From contig NZ_QLUV01000001.1 of the NCBI RefSeq assembly GCF_003286075.1, positions 310,001 through 374,000 on the forward strand: a DNA stretch of 64,000 bases. The letters are read 5' to 3'. The DNA is from Paracoccus endophyticus (lineage in GTDB: Bacteria > Pseudomonadota > Alphaproteobacteria > Rhodobacterales > Rhodobacteraceae). Under the pieces are notes generated by a model, which was not told the origin of the DNA, made no database searches, and was given only the letters and a program-made list of their open reading frames with translations. Below are positions 44,577-55,525 of this stretch, piece by piece (position 1 is the first letter of the stretch; each line of letters opens with the position of its first letter). The translations under genes and the position numbers were made by a program.

Positions 44577-44936
44577 TCAGAACTTCAGCCCGGCCTCGCG
44601 GGCCGCGTCGGCCAGCGCCTTGATCTTGCCGTGGAACAGGAAGCCGCCGCGGTCGAACACGACCTCCTCGACACCCTTGGCCCTGGCGCGTTCCGCGATG
44701 GCCGCGCCGATCTTGGCGGCCGCCTCGACGTTGTTCTTGCCCACGACGCCCAGATCCTTCTCCAGGGTCGAGGCCGAGGCCAGCGTCAGCCCTTGCGCAT
44801 CGTCGATCAGCTGGACCGAGATGTTCTTGGACGAGCGGTGGACGGACAGGCGGGGACGGCCACTGGCCATCGCCCGCAGTTTGTTCCGGACGCGCAGACG
44901 GCGCTTCTGGAACAGCTCTCGTTTGTTCAGTGCCAT
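44577..44936 (-). CDS. rplR: 50S ribosomal protein L18
   Basis: A 119-residue 5S-rRNA-binding protein. [27 protein letters not shown] and [28 protein letters not shown] are diagnostic. It lies 11 bases after rplF. Confidence 0.98.
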   Translation of the reverse strand: MALNKRELFQKRRLRVRNKLRAMASGRPRLSVHRSSKNISVQLIDDAQGLTLASASTLEKDLGVVGKNNVEAAAKIGAAIAERARAKGVEEVVFDRGGFLFHGKIKALADAAREAGLKF

Positions 44937-44947
44937 GTGCGTGATCC

Positions 44948-45481
44948 TTACTTCTTCTTGCCTTCCTTGCGGAAGACCTGCTCACCCTTGTAGCGGATGC
45001 CCTTGCCCTTGTAGGGCTCGGGTTTCTTCCACTCGCGGATGTTCGCGGCGACCTGGCCGACGGCCTGCTGGTCGATGCCTTCCACAATGATTTCGGTCTG
45101 CTTCGGCGCGTTGACGCTGACGCCGTCGGGCGCGTCGAAGATCACGTCGTGGCTGTAGCCCAGCGCCAGCTTCAGGGACTTGCCCTGCATCGCGGCGCGG
45201 TAGCCGACGCCCTGGATCTCAAGCTCGCGCTTGAAGCCCGTGGTGACGCCGGTGACGAGGTTCGCCACCATCGACCGCGACATGCCCCACTGCTGGCGCG
45301 CCCGCTTGGACGTGCCCCGCGGGGTCACGGTGACCATGTTCTCGGCCACCGCCAGCGTCACGTCGTCGGTCGCCGTGAACAAGCGGGTGCCTTTCGGCCC
45401 CTTGACCTCGATCGTCTGACCCTTGACCTCGGCCGTCACGCCCTGGGGCAGTTCGACCGGCTTCTTACCAATCCGAGACAT
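44948..45481 (-). CDS. rplF: 50S ribosomal protein L6
   Basis: A 177-residue protein beginning [15 protein letters not shown] with two similar alpha/beta domains, and the C-terminal [16 protein letters not shown] motif contacting the sarcin-ricin loop region. The start at 45481 is ten bases after rpsH; the longer open frame upstream overlaps rpsH and is ignored. Confidence 0.98.
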   Translation of the reverse strand: MSRIGKKPVELPQGVTAEVKGQTIEVKGPKGTRLFTATDDVTLAVAENMVTVTPRGTSKRARQQWGMSRSMVANLVTGVTTGFKRELEIQGVGYRAAMQGKSLKLALGYSHDVIFDAPDGVSVNAPKQTEIIVEGIDQQAVGQVAANIREWKKPEPYKGKGIRYKGEQVFRKEGKKK

Positions 45482-45491
45482 TCTGCCCTCC

Positions 45492-45890
45492 TTAGAACAC
45501 GGTGCAGAGGACTTCGCCGCCGACATTGGCGTTGCGAGCCGCTGCATCCGACATCACGCCCTTGGGCGTCGAGACGATGGACACGCCCAGTCCGTTGCGG
45601 ACCGAGGGCAGTTCCCGGGCGCCGGCATAGACGCGCCGGCCGGGTTTCGACACGCGCGCCAGTTCACGGATGACCGGCGTGCCCTCGAAGTACTTCAGCG
45701 AGATCTCGAGCTCGGCATGGCCGGCCGTCGAGGTCACCGGCTCGTAGCCGCGGATATAGCCCTCGGCCTTGAGGACATCCAGAACCCAGGCGCGCAGCTT
45801 GCTGGCCGGGGTGCGGACGGTGGATTTCCCGCGCATCTGCGCGTTGCGGATGCGGGTCAGCATATCGCCGAGCGGATCGTTCATCGACAT
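45492..45890 (-). CDS. rpsH: 30S ribosomal protein S8
   Basis: A 132-residue 16S-rRNA-binding assembly protein: [23 protein letters not shown] and [33 protein letters not shown]. In E. coli S8 represses its operon; no equivalent target was identified here. Confidence 0.98.
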   Translation of the reverse strand: MSMNDPLGDMLTRIRNAQMRGKSTVRTPASKLRAWVLDVLKAEGYIRGYEPVTSTAGHAELEISLKYFEGTPVIRELARVSKPGRRVYAGARELPSVRNGLGVSIVSTPKGVMSDAAARNANVGGEVLCTVF

Positions 45891-45900
45891 GTCGGCCCCC

Positions 45901-46206
45901 TTACCAGCTGGATTTCACAAGGCCGGGGATCTGACCGAACGAGCCCAGCTCGCGCAGCATGATCCGCGACAGTTTCAGTTTGCGATAGTAGGCCCGCGGA
46001 CGGCCCGTCAGCTCGCAGCGGTTCTTCAGCCGCGTCGGCGACGAGTTGCGCGGCAGTTCGGCCAGCTTCAGCGTGGCCTTGAACCGCTCTTCCATCGGCT
46101 TGGACTGGTCGTTGATGACGGTGTTCAGAGCAGCGCGCTTGGAGGCGTATTTCGCCACCATCTGCTGGCGCTTCTTCTGACGTTCGATCATGGATTTCTT
46201 TGCCAT
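45901..46206 (-). CDS. rpsN: 30S ribosomal protein S14
   Basis: A 101-residue protein of the zinc-free (C-minus) type: [17 protein letters not shown] and [26 protein letters not shown], with one cysteine and no CxxC pairs. Confidence 0.98.
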   Translation of the reverse strand: MAKKSMIERQKKRQQMVAKYASKRAALNTVINDQSKPMEERFKATLKLAELPRNSSPTRLKNRCELTGRPRAYYRKLKLSRIMLRELGSFGQIPGLVKSSW

Positions 46207-46224
46207 ATCAGATTCCTCGCGCGA

Positions 46225-46785
46225 TCAGCTGGTGAAGGGCATGTTGAAGTGCTTCAACAGCGCCTTGGCTTCGGCGTCGGTCTTCGCCGTGGTCGCGATG
46301 ATGATGTCCATCCCGAGAACCTCGTCGACCTTGTCGAAGTTGACCTCCGGGAACACGATGTGCTCCTTGAGGCCCATCGCGTAGTTGCCGCGCCCGTCGA
46401 AGGACGAGCCCTTGACGCCGCGGAAGTCGCGGACGCGAGGCAGAGCCACGTTGATCAGGCGGTCGAGGAACTCGTACATGCGGTCGCCGCGCAGCGTCAC
46501 CTTGCAGCCCAGCGGCATCTCCTCGCGCACGCGGAAGCCGGCGATCGACTTCTTGGCGTGGGTGATGACGGCCTTCTGGCCGGCGATCAGGGACAGCTCC
46601 TCGGAGGCCTGCTTGACCTTCTTGGTGTCCTTGACCGCTTCGCCGACGCCCATGTTCAGGACGATCTTGTCCAGGCGCGGGATCTGCATGTCGTTCTTGT
46701 AGCTGAACTCTTCCTTCAGCGCCGCGCGGATGCGGTCGCGGAACTCGGCCTTCAGACGCGGGGTATAGGTCGCTTGATCCAGCAT
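46225..46785 (-). CDS. rplE: 50S ribosomal protein L5
   Basis: A 186-residue central-protuberance protein that binds 5S r[49 protein letters not shown] and [17 protein letters not shown]. Its ATG shares one base with the rplX stop. Confidence 0.98.
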   Translation of the reverse strand: MLDQATYTPRLKAEFRDRIRAALKEEFSYKNDMQIPRLDKIVLNMGVGEAVKDTKKVKQASEELSLIAGQKAVITHAKKSIAGFRVREEMPLGCKVTLRGDRMYEFLDRLINVALPRVRDFRGVKGSSFDGRGNYAMGLKEHIVFPEVNFDKVDEVLGMDIIIATTAKTDAEAKALLKHFNMPFTS

Positions 46786-47090
46786 CAGATCACGTCTCCC
46801 GTGGTCTTGGCGAAACGCACCTTCTGGTCGCCTTCCATGCGGAAACCGACGCGAGTCGCCTTGCCGTTCTTGTCCATCAGCGCCAGGTTCGACAGGTCGA
46901 TCGGCATGTTCTTGGGAACGCGCCCGCCCTGGCTGGTCTGCGACTGCCGGGTGTGACGCAGCGCGATGTTCACGCCGTCCACGATGGCCTTGTTGACCTT
47001 GGGCATGACCTGGGTGATCTCACCGGTCTTGCCCTTGTCCTTGCCGGTCAGCACGACAACCGTGTCGCCCTTTTTCAGCTTGGCGGCCAT
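46785..47090 (-). CDS. rplX: 50S ribosomal protein L24
   Basis: A 101-residue assembly-initiating protein with the KOW motif [20 protein letters not shown]. It overlaps both neighbours by a single base (TGATG), implying coupled translation of rplN-rplX-rplE. Confidence 0.97.
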   Translation of the reverse strand: MAAKLKKGDTVVVLTGKDKGKTGEITQVMPKVNKAIVDGVNIALRHTRQSQTSQGGRVPKNMPIDLSNLALMDKNGKATRVGFRMEGDQKVRFAKTTGDVI

Positions 47091-47458
47091 CACAGCACCT
47101 CCGGCGCAAGCGAGATGATCTTCATGAAGTTCTTGGCGCGCAGCTCGCGCACGACCGGCCCGAAGATGCGGGTGCCGACCGGCTCGCCCTGGTTGTTCAG
47201 GATGACGGCGGCGTTCGCGTCGAAACGGATCGAGGTGCCGTCCTCGCGCTTCACTTCCTTGGCGGTGCGCACGACGACGGCCTTGCGGACGTCGCCCTTC
47301 TTCACGCGGCCGCGCGGAATGGCTTCCTTGACGGAGACGACGATGATGTCGCCCACCGACGCATAGCGCCGGTGCGATCCGCCCAGAACCTTGATGCACT
47401 GCACCCGGCGTGCGCCGGAGTTGTCAGCGACATCCAGATTGGTCTGCATCTGGATCAT
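47090..47458 (-). CDS. rplN: 50S ribosomal protein L14
   Basis: A 122-residue protein, one of the most conserved: [27 protein letters not shown] and [24 protein letters not shown]. About 100 bases with two hairpin-forming inverted repeats separate it from rpsQ. Confidence 0.98.
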   Translation of the reverse strand: MIQMQTNLDVADNSGARRVQCIKVLGGSHRRYASVGDIIVVSVKEAIPRGRVKKGDVRKAVVVRTAKEVKREDGTSIRFDANAAVILNNQGEPVGTRIFGPVVRELRAKNFMKIISLAPEVL

Positions 47459-47558
47459 GGTATGCTCCCGACCTTTGGGGACCGGTTGCAGTCCCGGCCC
47501 CAGGGTTTCGATATGTCACGACCGGGCCACCGACTGCGGCCCGGTCAGGGTCTTGGTG

Positions 47559-47813
47559 TCAGGCTTCGGCCTGCAGCGCGGTCTCGTCGGTCAGGACGGT
47601 CCAGCGCTTGGTCTTGGAAATCGGCGCGCATTCGATGATGCGGACCGAATCGCCGACCTTGAAGGCGTTGTTGACATCGTGCGCCCGATATTTCTTGGAC
47701 GAGCGGACGATCTTGTGCAGCACCGGATGCTTGAAGCGGCGCTCGACCAGGACCGTGACGGTCTGTTCGTTCTTGTCGCTGGTGACCTTGCCCTGAAGAA
47801 TGCGTTTCGGCAT
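47559..47813 (-). CDS. rpsQ: 30S ribosomal protein S17
   Basis: An 84-residue OB-fold 16S-binding protein: [27 protein letters not shown] and [11 protein letters not shown]. It starts ten bases after rpmC. Confidence 0.98.
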   Translation of the reverse strand: MPKRILQGKVTSDKNEQTVTVLVERRFKHPVLHKIVRSSKKYRAHDVNNAFKVGDSVRIIECAPISKTKRWTVLTDETALQAEA

Positions 47814-47823
47814 GGCGGCCCCC

Positions 47824-48030
47824 TCAGTTCGACTGCGCCGCGGACGCGGCTTGCTGGTTGATCACGGTCTTGACCCGCGCGACGTCCCGGCGCACGGCGC
47901 GCATGCGGGCGGTCGATTCCATCTGGCCGGTGGCCTGCTGGAAGCGCAGGTTGAACGCTTCCTTCTTCAGCGCGACCAGCTGCTCGCGCAGCTGCTCGGG
48001 CGTCTTGTCTTTCAGTTCCTGCGCTTTCAT
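47824..48030 (-). CDS. rpmC: 50S ribosomal protein L29
   Basis: A 68-residue helical protein near the exit tunnel: [31 protein letters not shown]. It is the first gene after a terminator-like hairpin and a predicted promoter, so it may open its own transcription unit. Confidence 0.97.
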   Translation of the reverse strand: MKAQELKDKTPEQLREQLVALKKEAFNLRFQQATGQMESTARMRAVRRDVARVKTVINQQAASAAQSN

Positions 48031-48112
48031 GGCGCGTTCCTTTCAACATCACCGGAGAGCCCCAGTCGCCTGGGCCACCCTGATTCCCGGTGGAGTTCGA
48101 GATGAAGGACGT

Positions 48113-48141
48113 CCCATACAGGGGGCGGGCCGGCATGGCAA
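48113..48141 (-). promoter_or_regulatory. Predicted promoter upstream of rpmC
   Basis: On the - strand TTGCCA (48141-48136) and TATGGG (48118-48113) are 17 bases apart, leaving a leader of about 75 bases to the rpmC ATG. It lies directly downstream of the hairpin at 48170-48198. Confidence 0.45.
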
Positions 48142-48169
48142 GGGAAAACCCGGCCCCGCAGGTCCATGG

Positions 48170-48198
48170 AAAAGGCCCCGCCGTTGCCGGCGGGGCCT
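48170..48198 (-). terminator. Terminator-like hairpin between rplP and rpmC
   Basis: A perfect 11-bp stem (48173-48183 with 48188-48198) with a GCAA loop on the - strand is followed by UUUU, about 27 bases after the rplP stop. It has the form of an intrinsic terminator inside what is usually a continuous operon. Confidence 0.75.
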
Positions 48199-48224
48199 GA
48201 TGCAGGCGGGTCGTTCGCGCGACC

Positions 48225-48638
48225 TTACCAGTCTTCGCGGTGCACGATGCGGGTCAGGACCGGCAGCTTCATCGCGCCGAGGCGCAGCGCCTCGCGGGCG
48301 ATCTCGTCGTCCACGCCGTCGATCTCGAACATGATGCGGCCGGGATGGACGCGGGCGGCCCAGAAATCGACCGAGCCCTTGCCCTTGCCCATCCGCACCT
48401 CGGTCGGCTTGCCGGTGACCGGCAGGTCCGGGAAGATCCGGATCCAGACGCGGCCCTGGCGCTTCATGTGGCGGGTGATCGCGCGGCGGGCCGCCTCGAT
48501 CTGCCGCGCGGTGACGCGCTCGGGTTCGGTCGCCTTCAGCGCGAAGCTGCCAAAGTTCAGGTTGAACCCGCCCTTGGCCTCGCCGTGGATGCGGCCCTTG
48601 TGCTGTTTGCGGAACTTGGTCCGTTTCGGTTGCAGCAT
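48225..48638 (-). CDS. rplP: 50S ribosomal protein L16
   Basis: A 137-residue protein near the A-site: [47 protein letters not shown] and [24 protein letters not shown]. It is the last gene before the internal hairpin. Confidence 0.98.
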   Translation of the reverse strand: MLQPKRTKFRKQHKGRIHGEAKGGFNLNFGSFALKATEPERVTARQIEAARRAITRHMKRQGRVWIRIFPDLPVTGKPTEVRMGKGKGSVDFWAARVHPGRIMFEIDGVDDEIAREALRLGAMKLPVLTRIVHREDW

Positions 48639-48650
48639 TTCCCTGACTCC

Positions 48651-49367
48651 TTAGCGCGCGTCGCGGTCGCGGCGCGGGGCGCGCGGCGACGGACCGTCCT
48701 GCGCCTCGCTGGCGCGGCGATCATGGGCCTGCGGATCATGTTCCATGATCTCGCCCTTGAAGATCCACACCTTGACGCCGATGATCCCGTAGGGGGTCTT
48801 GGCCTCCGACAGGGCATAGTCCATGTCGGCGCGCAGCGTGTGCAGCGGCACCCGCCCCTCGCGGTACCATTCGGTCCGCGCGATCTCGGCGCCGCCCAGG
48901 CGGCCGGCGACGTTCACGCGGATCCCCAGCGCGCCCATCCGCATGGCGTTCTGCACCGCGCGCTTCATCGCGCGGCGGAACGACACCCGACGCTCGAGCT
49001 GCTGGGCGATCGACTCGGCCACCAGCTGCGCGTCCATTTCCGGCTTGCGGACCTCGACGATGTTCAGGTGCAGCTCGCTGTCGGTGAAGTTCGCCAGCTT
49101 CTTGCGCAGGGTCTCGATCTCGGCGCCCTTGCGGCCGATGATGACGCCCGGACGGGCGGCATGGATCGTCACCCGGCACTTCTTGTGCGGACGCTCGATG
49201 ATCACGCGGCTGACGCCGGCCTGCTTGGCTTCCTCGTGGATGAACTCGCGGATCTTCAGATCCTCGAGCAGCAGGTTGCCATAGTCCTTGGTGTCGGCGA
49301 ACCAGCGGCTGTCCCAGGTGCGGTTGACCTGCAGGCGCATCCCGATGGGGTTGACCTTCTGTCCCAT
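48651..49367 (-). CDS. rpsC: 30S ribosomal protein S3
   Basis: A 238-residue mRNA-entry protein with a KH domain: [33 protein letters not shown] and [20 protein letters not shown]. Its ATG overlaps the rplV stop by one base. Confidence 0.98.
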   Translation of the reverse strand: MGQKVNPIGMRLQVNRTWDSRWFADTKDYGNLLLEDLKIREFIHEEAKQAGVSRVIIERPHKKCRVTIHAARPGVIIGRKGAEIETLRKKLANFTDSELHLNIVEVRKPEMDAQLVAESIAQQLERRVSFRRAMKRAVQNAMRMGALGIRVNVAGRLGGAEIARTEWYREGRVPLHTLRADMDYALSEAKTPYGIIGVKVWIFKGEIMEHDPQAHDRRASEAQDGPSPRAPRRDRDAR

Positions 49368-49846
49368 TACGCGAGCTCCTCGGCAGCAGCTTCAGGGGTG
49401 GTGGTGGCCTCAGTCTGGCGGTTCGACGCGGTCCGCCGGGTCGCCGCGGCCTTCTTGGCGGCATCGGCGGCGGCGACGTCGATCTCGCGCACCTTGATCG
49501 TGATCTCCGAGAACGGCTTCATGATCTTGCCGAACCGGCCGCGGGCACGCGGACGGCCACGCTTCAGCACCAGGTTCTTGCCGACCCACGCCTCGGCGAC
49601 GACCAGGCTGTCGACGTCCAGGTTGTGGTTGTTCTCGGCGTTCGCGATCGCGGACTGCAGGCACTTCTTGACGTCGCCGGCGATGCGGCGCTTGGAAAAC
49701 GTCAGGTCGGCCAGAGCCTTGTCCACCTTCTTGCCGCGGATCATCGCGGCCACCAGGTTCAGCTTCTGCGGCGAGGTGCGAAGCATCTTGGTCTTCGCCA
49801 TCGCTTCGTTCTCCGCCACGCGGCGCGGATTTTGTTCCTTACCCAT
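49367..49846 (-). CDS. rplV: 50S ribosomal protein L22
   Basis: A 159-residue tunnel protein: [24 protein letters not shown] and [25 protein letters not shown]. The C-terminal Ala/Thr/Glu extension after about residue 130 makes it longer than the E. coli protein. The start at 49846 follows rpsS by five bases; upstream frame belongs to shadow sequence over rpsS. Confidence 0.97.
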   Translation of the reverse strand: MGKEQNPRRVAENEAMAKTKMLRTSPQKLNLVAAMIRGKKVDKALADLTFSKRRIAGDVKKCLQSAIANAENNHNLDVDSLVVAEAWVGKNLVLKRGRPRARGRFGKIMKPFSEITIKVREIDVAAADAAKKAAATRRTASNRQTEATTTPEAAAEELA

Positions 49847-49851
49847 GGGGA

Positions 49852-50130
49852 TTACTTCCTTTTCGCTTTCTTGTCGGCGGCGTGACCGTAATAGGTCCGG
49901 GTCGGCGAGTACTCGCCGAACTTCTGCCCGATCATCTCCTCGGTCACGTTGACCGGGATGTGCTTGTGGCCATTGTAGACGCCAAAGGTCAGGCCGACGA
50001 ACTGCGGCAGGATGGTCGAGCGGCGCGACCAGATCTTGATGACGTCCGAGCGGCCCGAGTCGCGTGCCTTTTCCGCCTTGCGCAGGACATAGGCGTCGAC
50101 GAAGGGGCCCTTCCAGATAGAACGTGCCAT
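49852..50130 (-). CDS. rpsS: 30S ribosomal protein S19
   Basis: A 92-residue head protein: [26 protein letters not shown] and [28 protein letters not shown]. It lies three bases after rplB. Confidence 0.98.
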   Translation of the reverse strand: MARSIWKGPFVDAYVLRKAEKARDSGRSDVIKIWSRRSTILPQFVGLTFGVYNGHKHIPVNVTEEMIGQKFGEYSPTRTYYGHAADKKAKRK

Positions 50131-50133
50131 GGA

Positions 50134-50973
50134 TTAACGCCCCTTCTTCTTGGCGTGGCGCGACCGCAGGATGTACTTGTCGGTCGACTTGTTCGAACGG
50201 GTCTTGTTGCCCTTGGTGCCCTTGCCCCAGGGCGTGACCGGATGACGGCCGCCCGAGGTCCGGCCTTCGCCGCCACCGTGCGGGTGGTCGATGGGGTTCA
50301 TCGCGACACCGCGGACGGTCGGACGAACGCCCATGTGCCGCTTGCGGCCGGCCTTGCCGAGGTTCTGGTTGGAATGGTCGGGGTTCGACACGGCGCCGAT
50401 GGTCGCCATGCATTCCTGACGCACCAGACGCAGCTCGCCCGAGGACAGGCGGATCTGCGCATAGCCGCCGTCACGGCCGACGAACTGGGCATAGGTGCCC
50501 GCGGACCGCGCCAGCTGGCCGCCCTTGCCGGGCTTCAGCTCGACGTTGTGGACGATCGTGCCGATCGGCATGCCGCTGAACGGCATCGCGTTGCCCGGCT
50601 TGATGTCGGCCTTTTTCGCCGCGACGACCTTGTCGCCCACGGCCAGGCGCTGCGGCGCCAGGATATAGGCCTGCTCGCCGTCCTCGTACCTGACCAGCGC
50701 GATGAAGGCCGTGCGGTTGGGATCGTATTCGATCCGCTCGACGACTGCCGTCACGTCGAACTTCGTCCGGCGGAAATCGACGATGCGGTAGAGCCGCTTG
50801 GCCCCGCCGCCCTTGTGCCACATGGTGATGCGTCCGGTATTGTTCCGGCCGCCCGTCTTGATCAGACCCTGGGTCAGGGTCTTGACGGGGCGGCCTTTCC
50901 AAAGCTCCGAACGGTCGATCAGTACCAGCCCGCGCTGGCCAGGCGTCGTCGGTTTGTACGACTTGAGTGCCAT
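50134..50973 (-). CDS. rplB: 50S ribosomal protein L2
   Basis: A 279-residue protein essential for peptidyl transfer: [41 protein letters not shown] and the catalytic-region [19 protein letters not shown] terminator-like hairpin lies between rplW and this gene. Confidence 0.98.
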   Translation of the reverse strand: MALKSYKPTTPGQRGLVLIDRSELWKGRPVKTLTQGLIKTGGRNNTGRITMWHKGGGAKRLYRIVDFRRTKFDVTAVVERIEYDPNRTAFIALVRYEDGEQAYILAPQRLAVGDKVVAAKKADIKPGNAMPFSGMPIGTIVHNVELKPGKGGQLARSAGTYAQFVGRDGGYAQIRLSSGELRLVRQECMATIGAVSNPDHSNQNLGKAGRKRHMGVRPTVRGVAMNPIDHPHGGGEGRTSGGRHPVTPWGKGTKGNKTRSNKSTDKYILRSRHAKKKGR

Positions 50974-51017
50974 GGTTTCTGTCTTCCGTTGCCTTGGACC
51001 GATGGTCCGTTTCAGTC

Positions 51018-51053
51018 AAAAGGACCGGCGGCCCCGTCGCAGGGGCCGCCGGT
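51018..51053 (-). terminator. Terminator-like hairpin between rplW and rplB
   Basis: A perfect 12-bp stem (51024-51035 with 51042-51053, 6-base loop) begins about 11 bases after the rplW stop and is followed on the - strand by CCUUUU. It has the strongest stem seen within the S10 operon. Confidence 0.72.
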
Positions 51054-51064
51054 GTGTCGCGCGC

Positions 51065-51382
51065 TCAGAGGCCGGTGTTCACGTCGATGCTGTTGCCAGC
51101 CTCGAGCATCACATAGGCCTTCTTCACGTCGTTGCGGACGCCGGGACGGCCGCGGAACTTCTTGACCTTGCCCTTGGTCACGACGGTGTTGACCGCCTTG
51201 ACCTTGACCCCGAACAGCGCCTCGACGGCGGTCCTGATCTCGGGCTTGGTGGCCGACATCGCCACCTCGAAGGTGACGGCGTTGGCCAGCTCGTTCGCCA
51301 TCGTCGCCTTTTCGGTGATGATCGGCTTGCGGATCACGTCATAGTGCTCCGGCTTGGCAGTGGTGGTGGTCTGGGCGCTCAT
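51065..51382 (-). CDS. rplW: 50S ribosomal protein L23
   Basis: A 105-residue tunnel-exit protein that docks trigger factor and [32 protein letters not shown] and [25 protein letters not shown]. It overlaps rplD by four bases. Confidence 0.97.
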   Translation of the reverse strand: MSAQTTTTAKPEHYDVIRKPIITEKATMANELANAVTFEVAMSATKPEIRTAVEALFGVKVKAVNTVVTKGKVKKFRGRPGVRNDVKKAYVMLEAGNSIDVNTGL

Positions 51383-51999
51383 TTCAGGCGGGCCTCCAGG
51401 GCTTCGACACCCGCGCGCGTGATCACCAGCGTGTCGCGCTTGAGGATGTCATAGACGTTGGCGCCCATCGAGGGCAGCACATCGACGCCGTCCAGGTTGC
51501 GGGCGGCGCGGGCGAAGTTCTCGTTCACGTCGGCGCCGTCGATGACCAGCACGCGCTTCCAGCCCTGTTCCTTGACCGCACGCGCCAGCACCGCGGTCTT
51601 GGCGTCCGCCAGGTCCAGGTTGTCCAGCACGACCAGTTCGCCCCGCGCGGCCTTGGCCGACAGCGCGTGCTTGAGGCCCAGCGCGCGGACCTTCTTGGGC
51701 AGGTCGAACGCATGGCTGCGCGAAACCGGACCCTTGTAGGTGCCGCCCTTGCGGAAGATCGGCGCCTTGCGGGACCCGTGGCGTGCGCCGCCGGTGCCCT
51801 TCTGGCGATAGATCTTCTTGGTCGAGTAGCTGACATCGGACCGGCCCAGGGTCGAGTGGGTGCCGGCCTGCGCCTTGGCGCGCTGCCAGCGCACCACGCG
51901 CTGCAGGATGTCGGCCCGCGGCTCCAGCCCGAAGATGTCGTCGGCCAGCTCGATGTCCCCGGCCTTGCCCGAGGCGAGCGAAATCACGTCGAGTTTCAT
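51379..51999 (-). CDS. rplD: 50S ribosomal protein L4
   Basis: A 206-residue tunnel-constriction protein: [52 protein letters not shown] is represented by the [12 protein letters not shown] and [17 protein letters not shown] motifs. In E. coli L4 attenuates the S10 operon. ATGA overlaps link it to rplC and rplW. Confidence 0.98.
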   Translation of the reverse strand: MKLDVISLASGKAGDIELADDIFGLEPRADILQRVVRWQRAKAQAGTHSTLGRSDVSYSTKKIYRQKGTGGARHGSRKAPIFRKGGTYKGPVSRSHAFDLPKKVRALGLKHALSAKAARGELVVLDNLDLADAKTAVLARAVKEQGWKRVLVIDGADVNENFARAARNLDGVDVLPSMGANVYDILKRDTLVITRAGVEALEARLK

Positions 52000-52853
52000 T
52001 TGCTCTCGTCTCCGTCAGAGGCCGTGGCTTCACCCTCGGCGGCGATCGACGCATTGGCCTCGGCCAGCGCGGCGTCCTGCGCGGCCGCCTCGGCCTGCGC
52101 CGCGGCCAGACGCGCGGCTTCTTCCTCGGCAGCGGCCTGGGCCGCGGCTTCGTCCGCCAGGCGCTTGGCCTCGCGTTCGGCCGAGCGCAGCGCGGCGGGA
52201 TAGATCACGTTCTCGGGCGTGGCCTTCTTGACCGCGTCCTTGATCGTCACCCAGCCGCCCTTGGACCCGGGAACCGAGCCCTTGACCATGATCAGGCCGC
52301 GCTCGCTGTCGGTGCGCACGACCTGCAGGTTCTGGGTGGTGACGCGCACCGCCCCCATGTGGCCGGCCATCTTCTTGCCCTTGAACACCTTGCCCGGGTC
52401 CTGGCACTGGCCCGTCGAGCCGTGCGAGCGGTGGCTGACCGACACGCCGTGCGAGGCGCGCAGGCCGCCGAAGTTGTGCCGCTTCATCGCGCCGGCAAAG
52501 CCCTTGCCGATCGAGGTGCCGGCGATGTCGACGAACTGCCCCGCGAAGTAATGCGCGGCGATGATTTCCTCGCCCACCGGGATCAGGTTGTCTTCAGACA
52601 CGCGGAATTCCGCGATCTTGCGCTTGGGGGCCACGTTCGCCTTGGCGAAATGGCCGCGCATCGGGGCCGACACGCGCTTGGCCTTGGCCTCGCCCGCGCC
52701 AAGCTGAACGGCGACATAGCCGTCGCGGTCGGTGGTGCGCTGCGCGACGACCTGAAGGTTGTCGATCTGCAGCACGGTGACGGGCACCTGGCGCCCGTCG
52801 TCCAGGAACAGCCGGGTCATGCCCAGCTTCTTGGCGATGATACCTGTCCGCAT
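51996..52853 (-). CDS. rplC: 50S ribosomal protein L3 with long Ala/Glu-rich tail
   Basis: A 285-residue protein. Residues 1 to about 215 form a normal L3 ([57 protein letters not shown], with the conserved glutamine in [12 protein letters not shown]). The last 70 or so residues are low-complexity Ala/Glu ([20 protein letters not shown]), probably a solvent-exposed helix. Extended L3 tails are known in alphaproteobacteria. Confidence 0.98.
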   Translation of the reverse strand: MRTGIIAKKLGMTRLFLDDGRQVPVTVLQIDNLQVVAQRTTDRDGYVAVQLGAGEAKAKRVSAPMRGHFAKANVAPKRKIAEFRVSEDNLIPVGEEIIAAHYFAGQFVDIAGTSIGKGFAGAMKRHNFGGLRASHGVSVSHRSHGSTGQCQDPGKVFKGKKMAGHMGAVRVTTQNLQVVRTDSERGLIMVKGSVPGSKGGWVTIKDAVKKATPENVIYPAALRSAEREAKRLADEAAAQAAAEEEAARLAAAQAEAAAQDAALAEANASIAAEGEATASDGDESK

Positions 52854-52863
52854 GATCGCCCCC

Positions 52864-53175
52864 TCAGACCTTGATCTCGACGTCCACGCCGGCGGCGAGG
52901 TCGAGCTTCATCAGGGCGTCCACGGTCTGCGGCGTGGGATCGACGATGTCCAGCAGACGCTTGTGCGTGCGGATCTCCCACTGGTCGCGGGATTTCTTGT
53001 CGATGTGCGGGCCGCGCAGGACGGTGAATTTCTCGATCTTGTTCGGCAGCGGAATCGGGCCGCGCACCTGCGCGCCGGTCCGCTTGGCGGTGTTGACGAT
53101 TTCCAGCGTGCTGGCATCCAGCACGCGGTAATCGAACGCCTTGAGCCGGATACGAATGGTCTGGCTTTGCATCAA
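52864..53175 (-). CDS. rpsJ: 30S ribosomal protein S10
   Basis: A 103-residue protein, also NusE in antitermination: [44 protein letters not shown] and [15 protein letters not shown] [20 protein letters not shown]. It is the first gene of the S10 operon, with its own promoter and a structured leader of about 140 bases. Confidence 0.98.
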   Translation of the reverse strand: MMQSQTIRIRLKAFDYRVLDASTLEIVNTAKRTGAQVRGPIPLPNKIEKFTVLRGPHIDKKSRDQWEIRTHKRLLDIVDPTPQTVDALMKLDLAAGVDVEIKV

Positions 53176-53248
53176 AGCATCCCTCGGTCGGGGATTTCAG
53201 TCGAGAGGCTGACCGCGCACCACGCGAGGCCAGCGTCGGACCCTATAG

Positions 53249-53283
53249 AAAAACTGCAAGGCCGCCCCTGTGGCGGGCGGCCT
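53249..53283 (-). promoter_or_regulatory. Attenuator-like hairpin in the rpsJ leader
   Basis: A 9-bp stem (53259-53267 with 53275-53283) lies about 40 bases into the predicted S10 transcript. Five U (53253-53249) follow after a 5-base gap. It could be a regulated terminator or protein-binding leader, analogous in position to the L4-controlled S10 leader of E. coli. Confidence 0.45.
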
Positions 53284-53325
53284 GCGCAGGTACAGCCGAT
53301 TCTGTGTGTCCGGCAGCGATGGGGG

Positions 53326-53354
53326 CTTATGCCGGGCAGGCGCGGTCCTGTCAA
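53326..53354 (-). promoter_or_regulatory. Predicted strong promoter of the S10 operon
   Basis: On the - strand TTGACA (53354-53349) and CATAAG (53331-53326) are exactly 17 bases apart. The -35 begins two bases after the end of the HNH gene. Confidence 0.65.
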
Positions 53355-53355
53355 G

Positions 53356-54024
53356 CTATCCTGGGGCTTCCCTGTTGCGCCGTGCTGCCTCTCTGCTCTG
53401 TTTTGAAAAGCCGTGACGCAAACGCTGCAAACCATCCCACTCCGTCGGCTCGGGTAGCCGCAAGCGCGGATCCGATAGCCCCAGTTGCCGCAATGTGTAG
53501 CCGTGCTTGCCGAAGTTGCAAAGGCCGCAGGCGATGACGACGTTTTCGGCATTGGAGCGCCCGCCGTGACTGTGCGGCACGACATGGTCATATTGCAGCC
53601 ATAAAGCGGCAAAGCCCGCGTGCTGACGCCGCAGGTCGCGGCTGTCCCACGGAACGGCGTCAGGATAAAGCGCGTGCGCAATCTTGCGGATTGTCGCGTC
53701 GATCACGGGCAGGCCGCAGTACCTGCATCTATAGCCGTCACGGGCGAGAACTTCGGTGCGCACGGCGGCCGCAATGCCGCGATCGCGGTCGCGCTGCTCT
53801 TTGGGAACCACGCAGCTGTCGCCCGCCGGCGCGGCATCGACGACATTCTTCTCGACGTCATACCAGCAAGGATTGAGCCAGAAGAACACGGCCAGAGTGT
53901 CCGCTGCCCGAAATCTGCGCCGGGCTTTGTCGGGGTCACCGGCAAGATGCGCGTCCACCGCGGCGGCAAGGTTGTCGCGTGCTGCGAAGACTGCCGGAAC
54001 CGGATCCTTGATGCAGGTTTTCAT
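53356..54024 (-). CDS. HNH endonuclease-family protein
   Basis: A 222-residue protein. The C-terminal half carries a complete HNH/zinc arrangement: CRYCG (about residue 103), then [31 protein letters not shown], with DH, the two flanking Cys pairs and the Asn/His expected for the metal-binding nuclease fold. The N-terminal half (residues 1-95) is not recognised and contains [15 protein letters not shown]. Such genes encode stand-alone nucleases from mobile elements or defence and DNA-processing proteins of unknown role. It sits between the tuf terminator and the S10 promoter, on the ribosomal strand, and looks less GC-rich than its neighbours by eye. The ATG at 54024 is used; a TTG at 54060 extends the frame. 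Confidence 0.85.
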   Translation of the reverse strand: MKTCIKDPVPAVFAARDNLAAAVDAHLAGDPDKARRRFRAADTLAVFFWLNPCWYDVEKNVVDAAPAGDSCVVPKEQRDRDRGIAAAVRTEVLARDGYRCRYCGLPVIDATIRKIAHALYPDAVPWDSRDLRRQHAGFAALWLQYDHVVPHSHGGRSNAENVVIACGLCNFGKHGYTLRQLGLSDPRLRLPEPTEWDGLQRLRHGFSKQSREAARRNREAPG

Positions 54025-54155
54025 GCATGTCCGCAGTGTTCCAATTCCGCCGCAAGTCAATCCGGAACACAGCCGTCGTGCAATGCGAAGCGCGTGTTCA
54101 TCAATTGGAAGTGCCGCTGATCACGGCGCAGGGCCCTATCTTCCTGCCTCACGCA

Positions 54156-54186
54156 AAAGGCCCGCCCCTCTGCGGGACGGGCCTTG
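54156..54186 (-). terminator. Terminator after tuf
   Basis: An 8-bp outer stem (54158-54165 with 54179-54186) extended by three further pairs past one bulged base is followed on the - strand by UUUU (54159-54156 overlap the stem base). It lies about 80 bases after the tuf stop and ends the str operon before the HNH gene. Confidence 0.75.
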
Positions 54187-54265
54187 TGGTTTGAGTCAAT
54201 CGGGGGTGCACCCCACTCTACGGGCCTCGTCGAGCGGGGCCGAAACCCCGCCCCCGCCCCTTGCC

Positions 54266-55441
<1,176 letters not shown>

Positions 55442-55463
55442 CGCAAAGCTCCTTTGTCGTCAC

Positions 55464-55520
55464 GGTGCGTGCCAGCACGCACCCTACAGGGTGGGTAGGG
55501 TGCGGGGTTTCCCCCGCACC
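55464..55520 (-). repeat. Pair of palindromes between fusA and tuf
   Basis: Two hairpins occupy most of the 84-base interval. One has arms 55464-55472 and 55475-55483 (GGTGCGTGC/GCACGCACC), the other 55499-55507 and 55512-55520 (GGTGCGGGG/CCCCGCACC). Both begin with GGTGCG and neither has a U-tract. They resemble REP-like elements and could protect or process the tuf mRNA. Confidence 0.5.
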
Positions 55521-55525
55521 GCCGA

